64,000 nucleotides of DNA. It comes from Bacillota bacterium. GTDB taxonomy: Bacteria; Bacillota; Clostridia; Lachnospirales; Lachnospiraceae. Position numbers and translations under genes: made by a program. Below the pieces are notes generated by a model, which did no database searches, was not told the origin of the DNA, and saw only the letters and a list, made by a program, of their open reading frames with translations. Below, piece by piece: positions 51,253-60,463 of this stretch (its first letter is position 1; each line of letters starts with the position of its first letter). Location of the stretch: the NCBI GenBank assembly GCA_023411215.1, contig JAEYOY010000076.1, positions 1 to 64,000 on the forward strand, in the 5' to 3' direction.

Positions 51253-52914
51253 CTACTGATAATGTCTTAATATTTCCTGATTCACTTTTTCTCTTAATTT
51301 AAAAAGATACTCCGGATTCTTAGGATACTGCTTGAAGGTTATCTTCTCACTATACTCTTCATAAATAAGCGACTCCGCATAAGTCCTATCCGTTAAAGCT
51401 TCTAATAGTCTCAAAGCCCGCAAATCATATAGAGCCTCGGATAAAACCATAAGACGTATAGATTCATAAGCTGTACCATCTTCAGCCGGGTAGACTATAA
51501 ACGCGTCACCCGAAGGAAATGCACCTCCTGCATCGGTTACCCGATACGGATCGATGGCTGCAATGGAAAATCTTGTATTATAGAAATTATATCCCCATTG
51601 CAAAAAACCTTTGATATTATATAGATATAGCTGAATACCAAGGATACGATTTCGCGCGGAGGGCATGGAGAAAAAACGGTTGCTTACATCTACGGTCTGT
51701 ACACAGCAATAATAGGTCCATAAATTTGGTACACCAGCATCAAGGAAGGGCTGAATATGATCATTGCAGGGAATTGGGTTTTCCACTACTCCTTCCTTAT
51801 AGAGATCGTAGCTGCTTAAGGCATCAATTACTCTACACCCTTGTAATAAATCTTTTACCACTTCCTTGGCGGCTTCATAAGTGTCCTTTTGAGAATCACC
51901 CGGTTCATCTGAGATATGAAAATACGTATGATCTAGCACCCCTTCTGAAGCTAATACATTTTTTAACTCAGGTATAAACTGATGAAGGAAATCTGAATAC
52001 TCCTTGCCTGTTGCATCCGTTTCCCATCCAAAGATTCGCACAAGTTCGCCATCTACCTCTGCCATTATCTTTGGTGCATGTTTTGCGCCCCATTGCGTAA
52101 ACAGATGACAGATTTCAATGTATTTCATACCTTTTGCTTTGCATATAGAAATCCAACGCCTCAGCAGTTCAAAGTCAAAGGTGTAATTCTTCCCATTCTT
52201 CTTAATCTTTACCAGCTGAACCGTAGTTCTTTCTCCTCCTTCTTTGGTGTCAAGAGGTGGTGTAAATACCGGGGTGAGTAACATATTCATGCCATGCTTA
52301 ACTGCGGTTTCAATAAAATTCTCGATTATCTTCCAATGTTGTTCTGAAAATACAGGAAGCTTATAGTATTGTGCCAAACAATCCGCATGAAACCACTCGG
52401 TATGTATTAATTCCTGAGGAGGAAGCTCTATATTTATTGTCTGAATGGTAAAGCTATCCTCCCATATTATTTTCTTGTCTTTTTTTATTTCAATCACGAC
52501 CGGATAAATCGCTGTTCCCATATCCTTTGTTATTGTAATATCAAACCATACCGCTCTCCATTGCCCTGGATATGGTTTTAATGATACGTCCTGTTTGGGA
52601 ATCAACAAATCCGGAAATAATCCAGGGTCTGTCGTTATATAATTATCATCTTTCAATCCATAGGCGGGTAGTTCAGAAGGAACAAGCTCAACGCTTCGGA
52701 TTTGAATTCGATCCCTCAGCTTTGTATTTAAATATACGTCAACTTCATGATTGTTTAACTCATTGGTATCTGTCTCCAGCTTATAAGCCAATTGGAAGGA
52801 AATTGTCTCTCCTATCAGCCCGCTTACTACAGAAGCTATTCTATTTTGGGGAGTACGCCTCGGAAAAACCTTCTCCAAGGAACTCACCAACATAAACTCA
52901 TATTGATTCATCAT
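51253..52914 (-). CDS. DUF4091 (GH-like) protein
   Basis: 553 aa from the ATG at 52914, after AAAGGTGATGTTC. An N-terminal beta-sandwich region (~1-150) is followed by a TIM-barrel-like part: WFHADCLAQYYKLP, HGMNMLLTPVFTPP, IEICHLFTQWGAKHAP, HISDEPGDSQKDTYEAA, and a DUF4091 region with FLQWGYNFY. The acidic pair in HISDEPG may be catalytic. Members are predicted glycoside hydrolases without known substrate. No signal peptide is visible, so it acts inside the cell or on imported sugars. Confidence 0.8.
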   Translation of the reverse strand: MMNQYEFMLVSSLEKVFPRRTPQNRIASVVSGLIGETISFQLAYKLETDTNELNNHEVDVYLNTKLRDRIQIRSVELVPSELPAYGLKDDNYITTDPGLFPDLLIPKQDVSLKPYPGQWRAVWFDITITKDMGTAIYPVVIEIKKDKKIIWEDSFTIQTINIELPPQELIHTEWFHADCLAQYYKLPVFSEQHWKIIENFIETAVKHGMNMLLTPVFTPPLDTKEGGERTTVQLVKIKKNGKNYTFDFELLRRWISICKAKGMKYIEICHLFTQWGAKHAPKIMAEVDGELVRIFGWETDATGKEYSDFLHQFIPELKNVLASEGVLDHTYFHISDEPGDSQKDTYEAAKEVVKDLLQGCRVIDALSSYDLYKEGVVENPIPCNDHIQPFLDAGVPNLWTYYCCVQTVDVSNRFFSMPSARNRILGIQLYLYNIKGFLQWGYNFYNTRFSIAAIDPYRVTDAGGAFPSGDAFIVYPAEDGTAYESIRLMVLSEALYDLRALRLLEALTDRTYAESLIYEEYSEKITFKQYPKNPEYLFKLREKVNQEILRHYQ

Positions 52915-53331
52915 GAACATCACCTTTCTAATTAATTTCACTATTTTCTCTTGAAGAAGCTCATAATGAAATTCCTATGGAATTCATTATGGGATTCTTT
53001 TCACACTTAAAAACGAGTTTACGATATAATGAATTTGATAATTTCATTTTCATATCGTTTTCCATATATCCCAACACTTTATTGTATTATATCATATTAT
53101 GTCGTATTAGAGCGTATCGAATTGTAGAATCTTATTTTTTTGAGGTAATGATTATTAAATTATTAATTACTGGTTATTACGAGGCCATGCAAAAGTATCG
53201 CTGGAAATATCATTGACTGAAGCCTATTTTCACTAAAATAATTCCTATCATCATTATCTGACTGTCACATAGCGATCATATCCTTCCCATCTGACAAACA
53301 CTAAAAAGGCCTTATCAGGTTTTCTCATGTA

Positions 53332-53350
53332 TCCGATTCCCGTTATCCGC
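53332..53350 (+). repeat. Exact 19-bp copy of the tRNA-Gly 3' end
   Basis: TCCGATTCCCGTTATCCGC is identical to 37659-37677, including the unusual C in the T loop. The rest of a tRNA is not present upstream. A hairpin terminator and the ~58-nt block at 53431-53488 follow in the same order as after the real tRNA. A shorter match (CCCGTTATCCGC) lies at 53508-53519. Confidence 0.85.
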
Positions 53351-53362
53351 CTAACGTAAAAA

Positions 53363-53400
53363 TAAGCAGTGGCACCGGTTTAAGTGCTACTGCTTATTTA
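53363..53400 (+). terminator. Terminator-like hairpin after the tRNA tail copy
   Basis: AAATAAGCAGTGGCAC / GTGCTACTGCTTATTT with CGGTTTAA in the loop. It sits where the tRNA-Gly terminator sits in the original. Confidence 0.75.
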
Positions 53401-53430
53401 CGTTATGTATTAGTAAAAGTGAGTCAGGAA

Positions 53431-53488
53431 GAATCAAAGTGTGAACCCACTGGTGAGCATCTTTTATTCTTACTGCGTGATTCCATGG
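53431..53488 (+). repeat. tRNA-downstream repeat block, copy 2
   Basis: GAAGAATCAAAGTGTGAACC, then CACTGGTGAGCATC, then TTATTCTTACTGCGTGATTC. Aligns along its length with 37762-37820. The 52915-53665 gap contains only these repeats and two hairpins. Confidence 0.7.
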
Positions 53489-53596
53489 GTTACGGAATCA
53501 CGATTTCCCCGTTATCCGCCTAACAAAAAAAGGGGTATGGCACCAGTTTAGTGACATTATGAGTTATGGACACTCTATTATCCACTTACATGGAGA

Positions 53597-53638
53597 AAGA
53601 CCTGAGACACACGCTTCAACGTGTTTCAGGTCTTTTCT
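53597..53638. terminator. Terminator after the HAD gene
   Basis: AAAGACCTGA / TCAGGTCTTT with inner ACAC/GTGT, flanked by A- and T-rich ends; 30 nt after the HAD stop on the minus strand. Confidence 0.85.
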
Positions 53639-53665
53639 ATTTAACAGTATCAAACAATAAACTTA

Positions 53666-54463
53666 TTACTCTAGAACCAGTGCTTCCCCGAGTTCTTTCA
53701 GGGATGTAAATATATAATCAGGCTTTATCTCCGAGGTTTCTACATCACTTAACTTTGCTTCCCCGGTTAATACCAGAATACCCGTACATCCATTGCTGAC
53801 ACCGGTAGCTACATCGGTGTAGAGCCTGTCGCCCACAAATGCTATTTCCTCTTTCTTGTAATTTGTCCGCTTTACAATCATGTCTACTGTCTTGTCAAAG
53901 GGTTTTCCCATGAACTCCGGCTCTGCACCGGTTGACAGCTTGATTGCTGCACAAATCGCTCCACAGTCAGGGATAAAGCCATCCTCAGTCGGACAGTTGA
54001 TGTCCAGATGTGTGGCAATGAATTTTGCCCCATTCCGGATAAAGGTACATGCCTTTTCCAGTTTTTCATAAACAAGAGTAGTATCAAATCCGACAACCAC
54101 AAGCTCAGGGCTTGTATCAACCAGTTTTATTCCTGCTTCCAAAAAGCTTATTTCCAGTTCCCTGGTACCTACAAGATATACGGACGCCTCGGGATAATGT
54201 GTATTAATATACTCAATTGTTACATCACCGGAGGTCATAATATCTTTCCGTTGAATCTGACAGTTCATTCTTACAAGCTTATTGATATAATCCTGTGGTG
54301 CTTTTGAGGAGTTATTGGTAAAGAAGATATATTCCTTACCGGTATTTTTTACTGTTTGTAGAAAGTCCAATGAACAATCAAAGATATGATTACCCAGATA
54401 AATTGTTCCATCCATATCAAGCACAAACAGCTTTATATTATTTAGTGTTCCTTTCTTTTGCAT
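53666..54463 (-). CDS. HAD-IIA family phosphatase (NagD/AraL-like)
   Basis: 265 aa. Motif I LFVLDMDGTIYLGN, motif II FFTNNSSKAPQDY, and motif IV IAFVGDRLYTDVATG are those of HAD subfamily IIA (p-nitrophenylphosphatase, NagD, AraL). It probably removes phosphate from sugar phosphates or nucleotides that accumulate. TTAGGAGGTAAAGG precedes the ATG. It is monocistronic. Confidence 0.93.
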   Translation of the reverse strand: MQKKGTLNNIKLFVLDMDGTIYLGNHIFDCSLDFLQTVKNTGKEYIFFTNNSSKAPQDYINKLVRMNCQIQRKDIMTSGDVTIEYINTHYPEASVYLVGTRELEISFLEAGIKLVDTSPELVVVGFDTTLVYEKLEKACTFIRNGAKFIATHLDINCPTEDGFIPDCGAICAAIKLSTGAEPEFMGKPFDKTVDMIVKRTNYKKEEIAFVGDRLYTDVATGVSNGCTGILVLTGEAKLSDVETSEIKPDYIFTSLKELGEALVLE

Positions 54464-54586
54464 CCTTTACCTCCTAAATACATCGCATTTGCTAAGTGCT
54501 TAATGATACGATGACTCAAAAGATAAGTCCCCTCATAATAAAAATGATAAATAATCCATATACATTCATCTAAACTATAAACAGAC

Positions 54587-55894
54587 TTATGGCACCTGAG
54601 CTATACTTAAGATAATAATAAGCACAAAGCAACTATTATCATATTCTGTACACATACTTCCGTTATATCGTTCTACAACATTTCTGATGCTTTGCGTTCC
54701 GATTCCTCCAAGTTGTCCTTTTGAGGATAATAAAACTCCCTTTTTTGTAAGCAGCTTCTCTTTGCAGGTGTTTTCGATACGAATAACCAGCATGCCATTG
54801 CTTACACCCGATCGCAGATGAATACTTCTCTGCTCATATAAGGCATCTCCCTTGTTAATTCTCTGACAGGCTTCAATCGCATTCTCGATACTGTTTCCCA
54901 GCACGGTGCAAAGATCATAACGATTAATATCCAACTCCTCGGGAAAATCAATATCAACCATAACCGCGATTCCCTCCTGTTCTGCCATTGTGATGTAGCC
55001 GTTGAGAATAGCATTTACGGTAGTATTCTTACAAAACCGTCTGGAGGTAATAGCGTCATTTCTTTTCAATAAGCTATTAATGTAACTGTCAATGGAACCA
55101 TAGTCCTTCTCCCGACACATTTCTGCTATTGCAACCAAGTGATGCCTGAGATCATGTACCATTTGCCTCTGAAGAGTTGTACTTTCTTCTACCTGACCAT
55201 AGTACTTCTTTTGCAGAAGAAGCATCTTCTCCGAGCTGGATAGCTGTTCTTCTATCCGTGTTCTTTGCTGAACCGCCGCAACCTGTGACAACAGTAGATA
55301 GTAAGTAAAGATGATCGTCGCCTCAAATATAAGCATATACAGCAAGGTTAGAAGGCTTGCATTGTAATTGATTGGGCCGAATAATATAGTGAATAATATA
55401 AAAATTAAGATTGGATACAATACATAAACATGATTGCCTTTTTCTAAAATCAAAAGATTTCTTCGCACCCATCTTCTGCATTTTATTATGTATGCCGGAG
55501 CAAGAATCATATAGCAGAGAACATATAACACATAATAAAGCAGCTTCTCGCCCTCTTTATCTCCAACAATCCAGCTGGCAATACCGTTGCAGGTGGAGGA
55601 AAGGAAGGAGGTTATCTGCCAAAATGTAAAATACACAAAAAGCTTTATCGGCGCTTTCCCTTCAAACACATGCAAGAAGGCGCCAATATAAACTAGCGTT
55701 AACAGATAGTAGTAGATGTAGCTTTGAACATGATAATAATTCATCAAAAAAAAGCTGCTGTATACCAAGACGACTGCAGAACTCCATACCAACAGATGTG
55801 TACTTAGACGAAATCTTCGTTTTAAGGTTGCATAAAAGAAAATCATCTGAGCAATTAAAGTTATGGTCGGTATCACCGGTGAAAAAAAGAACAT
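54587..55894 (-). CDS. GHKL sensor histidine kinase (AgrC-like)
   Basis: 435 aa. About six membrane helices fill residues 1-205, followed by a coiled coil and the kinase core: MVHDLRHHLVAIAEM with the phospho-accepting histidine, the N box GNSIENAIEACQRIN, and GGIGTQSIRNVVERY as the G box. This is the Agr/LytTR-coupled (HPK10-like) class. Its likely partner, the LytTR regulator, lies at 59235-59951 beyond a three-gene operon. A strong terminator separates it from the GDPD gene, so it is expressed from its own promoter. Confidence 0.9.
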   Translation of the reverse strand: MFFFSPVIPTITLIAQMIFFYATLKRRFRLSTHLLVWSSAVVLVYSSFFLMNYYHVQSYIYYYLLTLVYIGAFLHVFEGKAPIKLFVYFTFWQITSFLSSTCNGIASWIVGDKEGEKLLYYVLYVLCYMILAPAYIIKCRRWVRRNLLILEKGNHVYVLYPILIFILFTILFGPINYNASLLTLLYMLIFEATIIFTYYLLLSQVAAVQQRTRIEEQLSSSEKMLLLQKKYYGQVEESTTLQRQMVHDLRHHLVAIAEMCREKDYGSIDSYINSLLKRNDAITSRRFCKNTTVNAILNGYITMAEQEGIAVMVDIDFPEELDINRYDLCTVLGNSIENAIEACQRINKGDALYEQRSIHLRSGVSNGMLVIRIENTCKEKLLTKKGVLLSSKGQLGGIGTQSIRNVVERYNGSMCTEYDNSCFVLIIILSIAQVP

Positions 55895-56011
55895 GATTTT
55901 GGCTCCTTATCTGATGGGGTCTTTGAATAAGGCGACTGCCTCTGTCTATTATTATACAGAAATCTTTTAATGAAAGCCACTTCAGTTATTGATTAAAATA
56001 TCAATTAGCGA

Positions 56012-56073
56012 GTAAACCAGATACCATATTGCTTCAGTGAAGCAATGATATTGATCTATGGTATCTGGTTTAT
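56012..56073. terminator. Terminator after the GDPD gene
   Basis: AAACCAGATACCATA / TATGGTATCTGGTTT, a 15-bp stem with an inner TTGCTTCA/TGAAGCAA hairpin, T-rich on both flanks. Confidence 0.9.
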
Positions 56074-56097
56074 TCCTAAAGTGCTATAGATCTGTTA

Positions 56098-56943
56098 TCA
56101 TGCTTCAAACTTCTCGAATATTATGTTATCAAACTTTTTCTCTATGGCAGGCACTATTTCCTTACGGTCAACTGTCCATGCAGAAGTCATTGCTCCCATC
56201 CTGCGGCAAATTGAAAACGCCAGCTTGGCATCCTGATACCGATATGAAATAAAGTGTGGCCTTCCCAGATAATTATATAGCAGCCATGATATCATCAAGC
56301 GCCGATGCAGTGGAATCGATCGTGCTATTGTTTTGCCTAACGCCAACTCGTAGCAATAAAATCCCATTGATAGCTGCCCTCGCATGACCTGTGGGCGATG
56401 AGTCCGAAACCATTCCAGTATTGAATAATCAAAGCTTTCAATGACATAATTGCAAGGAAAACGATCTATCATATCCATTACTGTCTGACAGAGTGTATTC
56501 ACAGTGCCACCCGGTAGTCCGGTCTTAAATTCCACCAAAACATTCGTCTTATCCTGAACTAGTTGCAAAAATTCTTCCAGCGTCGGAATCGTTTCCTCTG
56601 TATTCAGTAATCGAAGTTTTTTAATTTCATCAATTGTCAGCATCTCCGGCGGTCGGGCATCATTGCACATACGCCTTAGGAAACCGTCATGAAAAATAAT
56701 CGGAACTCCATCCTTTGTTAAGCGTACATCGATTTCTATGCCATACCCCTTTTCTATCGCTCTTCGAAAGGCCGACATGCTGTTCTCCGGAATCCCGGTT
56801 TGATTATTATAGAGACCTCTATGCGCAAATTTCTGTTCTTTGAAAAGCTTTTTCATATCTTTTGACGGTCTTCGGGGTGCAATCATCCAGATCAAAACCA
56901 GTACAAGGATTAGAACACCTAATATGCATAATTGTATTATCAC
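56098..56943 (-). CDS. Glycerophosphodiester phosphodiesterase
   Basis: 281 aa. An N-terminal membrane helix (IIQLCILGVLILVLVLIWMI) anchors a GDPD TIM barrel with FAHRGLYNNQTGIPENSMSAF, IEIDVRLTKDGVPIIFHDGFLRRM and VLVEFKTGL; the metal and catalytic residues (H, E-x-D, H) are in place. It releases glycerol-3-phosphate from deacylated phospholipids or teichoic acids. Its ATG overlaps the transporter stop, so it is coupled in the esterase-MFS-GDPD operon. Confidence 0.92.
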   Translation of the reverse strand: MIIQLCILGVLILVLVLIWMIAPRRPSKDMKKLFKEQKFAHRGLYNNQTGIPENSMSAFRRAIEKGYGIEIDVRLTKDGVPIIFHDGFLRRMCNDARPPEMLTIDEIKKLRLLNTEETIPTLEEFLQLVQDKTNVLVEFKTGLPGGTVNTLCQTVMDMIDRFPCNYVIESFDYSILEWFRTHRPQVMRGQLSMGFYCYELALGKTIARSIPLHRRLMISWLLYNYLGRPHFISYRYQDAKLAFSICRRMGAMTSAWTVDRKEIVPAIEKKFDNIIFEKFEA

Positions 56944-58343
56944 TAATCATCCGCTCCTAACACATCAGCCGCTTTTACATTAACCGGCTTACAATCTCCA
57001 TGCTTTATAAAGAAACATGTAATAAATGCTAACACCATGAACAATGCAGTATAAATGAATAACCCTGCTTCTGCTATGTTATCCATCACAAGACCACATA
57101 AGGACGGTGTAATAATCTGTGCAATGGTTGATGCTAAATAGTAATAGCCCATATATCTTCCGGAATCCTTGTCTGAGCAAAGCTCTATTACCATTGGTCC
57201 GACATTTACACTCGCAAAGGCAAAGCCCATACCATAAATTAAAAAGATTGGTGATAATAATCCATTCGTTTCTGCTGTAATAAAGTATAATGCAATTGAG
57301 GTTATCCCGATAATCGCTAGTCCTATCATTGTCGTTTTTCTGCGGCCGATCTTCGAAGATATCATTGCCGAAGGAATGCAGAAGATCAATACAGAAATAA
57401 CACGAACTAATAAGGGCTTAGAGATTTCTGCACTGGACATTCCTAGATTGTTAATCGCATAAACACTAAAATGCGTTGTTGTTGCATTATACCCCATATA
57501 CATAAAGGCAACTAGCGCCAAAATAAAGCAAAGGCTTTTGAATACCTCAGGAGAAAGCTTTTCATTTAATTTTACAGTCTCCTTTTTCTCTACGTAACCA
57601 AAACGGATATTATCCTCCTGTACCTGTTTCACAATCTTTGGTTCTCGAATTACGAGGAGATATATGAGAACTCCGATGATCATAAATATCGTGCTGATAA
57701 GGATTAATTTGAAGAAGCCACCATATACGGATGCCAGCTTCGCATTCAGTACTAAGAATACCACTCCTGCCAAACCACCCATAATGTTCAGTATAGCATT
57801 TGCTTTTGAGCGGTGAGGACGGATAAATAAATCAGCAACTAGCGCGGTTGCAGGGCTTCTAAACATTGACATTAAGAACACTGCTACAAGCAGCGTGATC
57901 ATAAACAGTATGATCACTCCAGTATTATCCTTCATGATCTCTGTAGCCTGATTGATAACAGCTGCTTTTGCTGCCGCATCTGCTGCCGCATTATAGGCCT
58001 CCGGTATTCCGGCTGCGTCTAATTTGGACAGTTGTATATTATCTGCAATTGTCATACCAATAAAGCCCAACACACCCCCGATGGTTCCTATAATGATAAA
58101 GGGTGTTCTTCTTCCAAGTCGTGAATTGGATTTATCCGATAATGCACCAAATAGAGGCAGAAATATCAGTGCGACCAAATTGTCTATACCCATAATTAGA
58201 CCACGCATCATAGAACTCATGCCAAAATGGTACGCTAGCATCTGAGGTACTATCGTATCATATGCTTGCCAGAATATCGTGATTGCAAAAAAAGGCAATG
58301 CAACCAGTACAGCTCTCTTGTAGCTTATTTTTGGTGTTTTCAT
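56943..58343 (-). CDS. MFS transporter (sugar/cation symporter-like)
   Basis: 466 aa, about 12 membrane helices. An early GALSDKSNSRLGRRTPFIIIGTI is the loop 2-3 motif of the GPH/SLC45-like branch of the major facilitator superfamily. An enlarged loop (~115-140, Ala-rich) and a long central loop (~235-265) are noticeable. Its substrate is not indicated; together with an esterase and a GDPD it may import a glycoside or lipid-derived sugar. The start overlaps the esterase stop (ATGA). Confidence 0.88.
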   Translation of the reverse strand: MKTPKISYKRAVLVALPFFAITIFWQAYDTIVPQMLAYHFGMSSMMRGLIMGIDNLVALIFLPLFGALSDKSNSRLGRRTPFIIIGTIGGVLGFIGMTIADNIQLSKLDAAGIPEAYNAAADAAAKAAVINQATEIMKDNTGVIILFMITLLVAVFLMSMFRSPATALVADLFIRPHRSKANAILNIMGGLAGVVFLVLNAKLASVYGGFFKLILISTIFMIIGVLIYLLVIREPKIVKQVQEDNIRFGYVEKKETVKLNEKLSPEVFKSLCFILALVAFMYMGYNATTTHFSVYAINNLGMSSAEISKPLLVRVISVLIFCIPSAMISSKIGRRKTTMIGLAIIGITSIALYFITAETNGLLSPIFLIYGMGFAFASVNVGPMVIELCSDKDSGRYMGYYYLASTIAQIITPSLCGLVMDNIAEAGLFIYTALFMVLAFITCFFIKHGDCKPVNVKAADVLGADD

Positions 58344-59122
58344 TGTGTACTCCCCTTCTCTTTTCTTAAAAACGTAATAATTCTCCCAATACAGTCTAAA
58401 CGATCGTTGCCCAGCAGAACATTATGTTCGCTTTCCATATAACAGTGACAGCTTTTGATAGATCTGATTCGTTGTGAAGCCCGGTCAATGGCCTCCGGAT
58501 CTGCTATCTGATCCGCTTTTGAGTAAATCAACAAACAGTCTGCCTTGATTCTCTCCAGATCAGAAACCACTATTTTTCCGAAATCAATCAAGCATTTTAT
58601 TCCCCATAATGGCATTGCAGGATATCCGTACCTGCTATTATCCAGGCCATCATTCTTTAAACTGCGCTGCGGTAGGGGAATTAATTTGTCACCGTTTCCT
58701 ACCAGGTCCATTTCATAAAAGCGCTTATCCTTGATCTCATAGCCCGGGGATAAGAGAACCAGCTTCCCAAGCTTTTCCTCTTCTGCATAGTTCTCTGCCA
58801 GCCTGGTAGTTAGCGCTCCCCCCAGAGAAAGTCCAATCAAATTCACTTTTTCATAGCTTTGAAAAAGTTCAAGCAGTTTTGCCTCGCAATGGGAATACCA
58901 AACCTGCTCGTTTACCTTACACAGATCCTCCGGCTTTGTTCCATGCCCCGGCAGAAGCGGTACTATAACATCATAACCGAGCATCTTCAGCTCCCTTGCA
59001 AGCGGAATATATAGACCGGGACTTCCTGTAAAACCATGGATACAAAGACAGCATTCGGAAACGGGACTTTCTGAACGAATTTCGAAGGGAATACAGCCCT
59101 CCGATGCATATTGTATACTCAA
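58340..59122 (-). CDS. Alpha/beta hydrolase (Est30-like carboxylesterase)
   Basis: 260 aa. The nucleophile elbow GLSLGGAL, oxyanion HGFTGSPG, VVPLLPGHGTKPEDL, acid in YSKADQIADPEAID and histidine in MESEHNVLLGND match the Est30/monoglyceride lipase-like family. It starts at a TTG (59122), nine nt after AAAGGAGGTGAGC. It is the first gene of the esterase-MFS-GDPD operon and probably cleaves short-chain acyl esters. Confidence 0.9.
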   Translation of the reverse strand: MSIQYASEGCIPFEIRSESPVSECCLCIHGFTGSPGLYIPLARELKMLGYDVIVPLLPGHGTKPEDLCKVNEQVWYSHCEAKLLELFQSYEKVNLIGLSLGGALTTRLAENYAEEEKLGKLVLLSPGYEIKDKRFYEMDLVGNGDKLIPLPQRSLKNDGLDNSRYGYPAMPLWGIKCLIDFGKIVVSDLERIKADCLLIYSKADQIADPEAIDRASQRIRSIKSCHCYMESEHNVLLGNDRLDCIGRIITFLRKEKGSTQ

Positions 59123-59204
59123 GATTTGCTCACCTCCTTTGACCTTATTATAGTAGTGGAGAGCAAGAAGAAACTACAGATGTAAAAAATGACGCTAGAA
59201 ACGT

Positions 59205-59250
59205 AAAAAAGGAAACCAAATCTGACTTTGTTCATCAGATCTGATTTCCT
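59205..59250 (-). terminator. Terminator after the LytTR gene
   Basis: Minus strand AGGAAATCAGATCTGA / TCAGATTTGGTTTCCT then TTTTTTACG. It isolates the regulator from the esterase operon. Confidence 0.85.
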
Positions 59251-59951
59251 ATATATTTTGTAAAGCTGTATTTCGCATCGGATATTTTGATACTGACCGG
59301 AATTTGTTCTCCATTTTCCAGAATAACGGTATTTCCAGTAATATATCGAACATAGTCCATATTCACAATATAGCTTTTATGACATCGTAAGAAACAAGGA
59401 TGGCTTAGCTCATCATAGACATTAGTCAATCGTTGATAGAAGGAATAGGATCTTCCATCCTCGGTGTGAAGATGGACAAGTCGAGCCTGGCTTTCAACAT
59501 AAACAATATCATTGATGCAGATACGATAGCTTCCCTGCTTATTGGATAGACAAATATACTTCTTCTCCTTTGCTTTGATGAGATTCAAAGCCTGATTCAA
59601 GGAATGTTGTAGCTTCTCCTGGTCAATTGGTTTTAAAAAATACTGAAGTGCATGGACTCCATAGCCCTCGATTGCATGTTCCTTCGAATTGGTGGCAAAT
59701 ATAATCGGACAATCATTGTCGAAATTTCGGATTTCTCTTGCAATCGATATGCCGTTCGATATTCCCATAAAAATATCTAAGATTAAAATATCATATAAAT
59801 TCCCTTGCTGCATACTGTCTATCAGGTCTTCTCCACATGAAAATTGGCTCACCTCACAGTTAATGTTCATCTTTCCCATACTCTGTAACACCATCAGAGC
59901 AATTCGTTCTCTTTCCGGTGCTTCATCATCACAAACGACGATCTGCAGCAT
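59235..59951 (-). CDS. LytTR-type response regulator
   Basis: 238 aa from the ATG at 59951, seven nt after AAAAAGGAG. The receiver domain has ICVVCDDE-like acidic residues (IVVCDDEAPERER) and the phospho-acceptor in DILILDIFMG. The C-terminal LytTR DNA-binding domain (~135-238) has DIVYVESQARLVHLHTEDG and CFLRCHKSYIVNMDYV. It is the natural partner of the GHKL kinase at 54587-55894 and may control the operon between them. Confidence 0.92.
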   Translation of the reverse strand: MLQIVVCDDEAPERERIALMVLQSMGKMNINCEVSQFSCGEDLIDSMQQGNLYDILILDIFMGISNGISIAREIRNFDNDCPIIFATNSKEHAIEGYGVHALQYFLKPIDQEKLQHSLNQALNLIKAKEKKYICLSNKQGSYRICINDIVYVESQARLVHLHTEDGRSYSFYQRLTNVYDELSHPCFLRCHKSYIVNMDYVRYITGNTVILENGEQIPVSIKISDAKYSFTKYIGNQI

Positions 59952-60391
59952 AACTGTACTCCTTTTTATAGTTTCCATCCCAGTGTACTGTCTTACTCAC
60001 AATTCGATAAGCTCAACTATAATTATAGTACATAATGCAACTGATTTCAAACCGATAATATCAATTCTTGTGCTGGAAAACCCTAAGATTTCTGTAAGTT
60101 GTTATAAGTCTGGTATATCGTCCACTGTTGAAATCAACAATGTGATGCGCGATCTGTTCTAATCCACATACGCATCTGTATAATATATAAGAATTACATA
60201 AAAGCTACTTAATATTTAGTAACACTTTATTCCATATACTATCAAAGAAATTCAAACTTGCCCTTCGCTAAAGAACATTTACTTAAGAGTATCCAGCTAC
60301 CAAGGGACCCCTTGCTCCATTTTATTTATGTCCAGTAAAACCTACGAATAATAAGGCAATACAAGGATTGTCACAGAGAAGTATCCTTTTA

Positions 60392-60420
60392 TTGACAGTA
60401 ATTGTAATAAAGAATATAAT
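60392..60420 (+). promoter_or_regulatory. Promoter of the GH5-like lipoprotein gene
   Basis: TTGACA, 17-nt spacer, TATAAT: a perfect sigma-A consensus 43 nt before the start codon. The rest of the 59952-60463 gap shows no gene. Confidence 0.9.
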
Positions 60421-60463
60421 ACTAGAAAAATAAGGATTTTTAACTATATAAAGGAGAAGACGC

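Noticed and set aside
53431..53520. A second tRNA gene ending at 53519
   Set aside because: The 3' end resembles tRNA-Gly, but no acceptor, D or anticodon stems can be formed with the upstream sequence.
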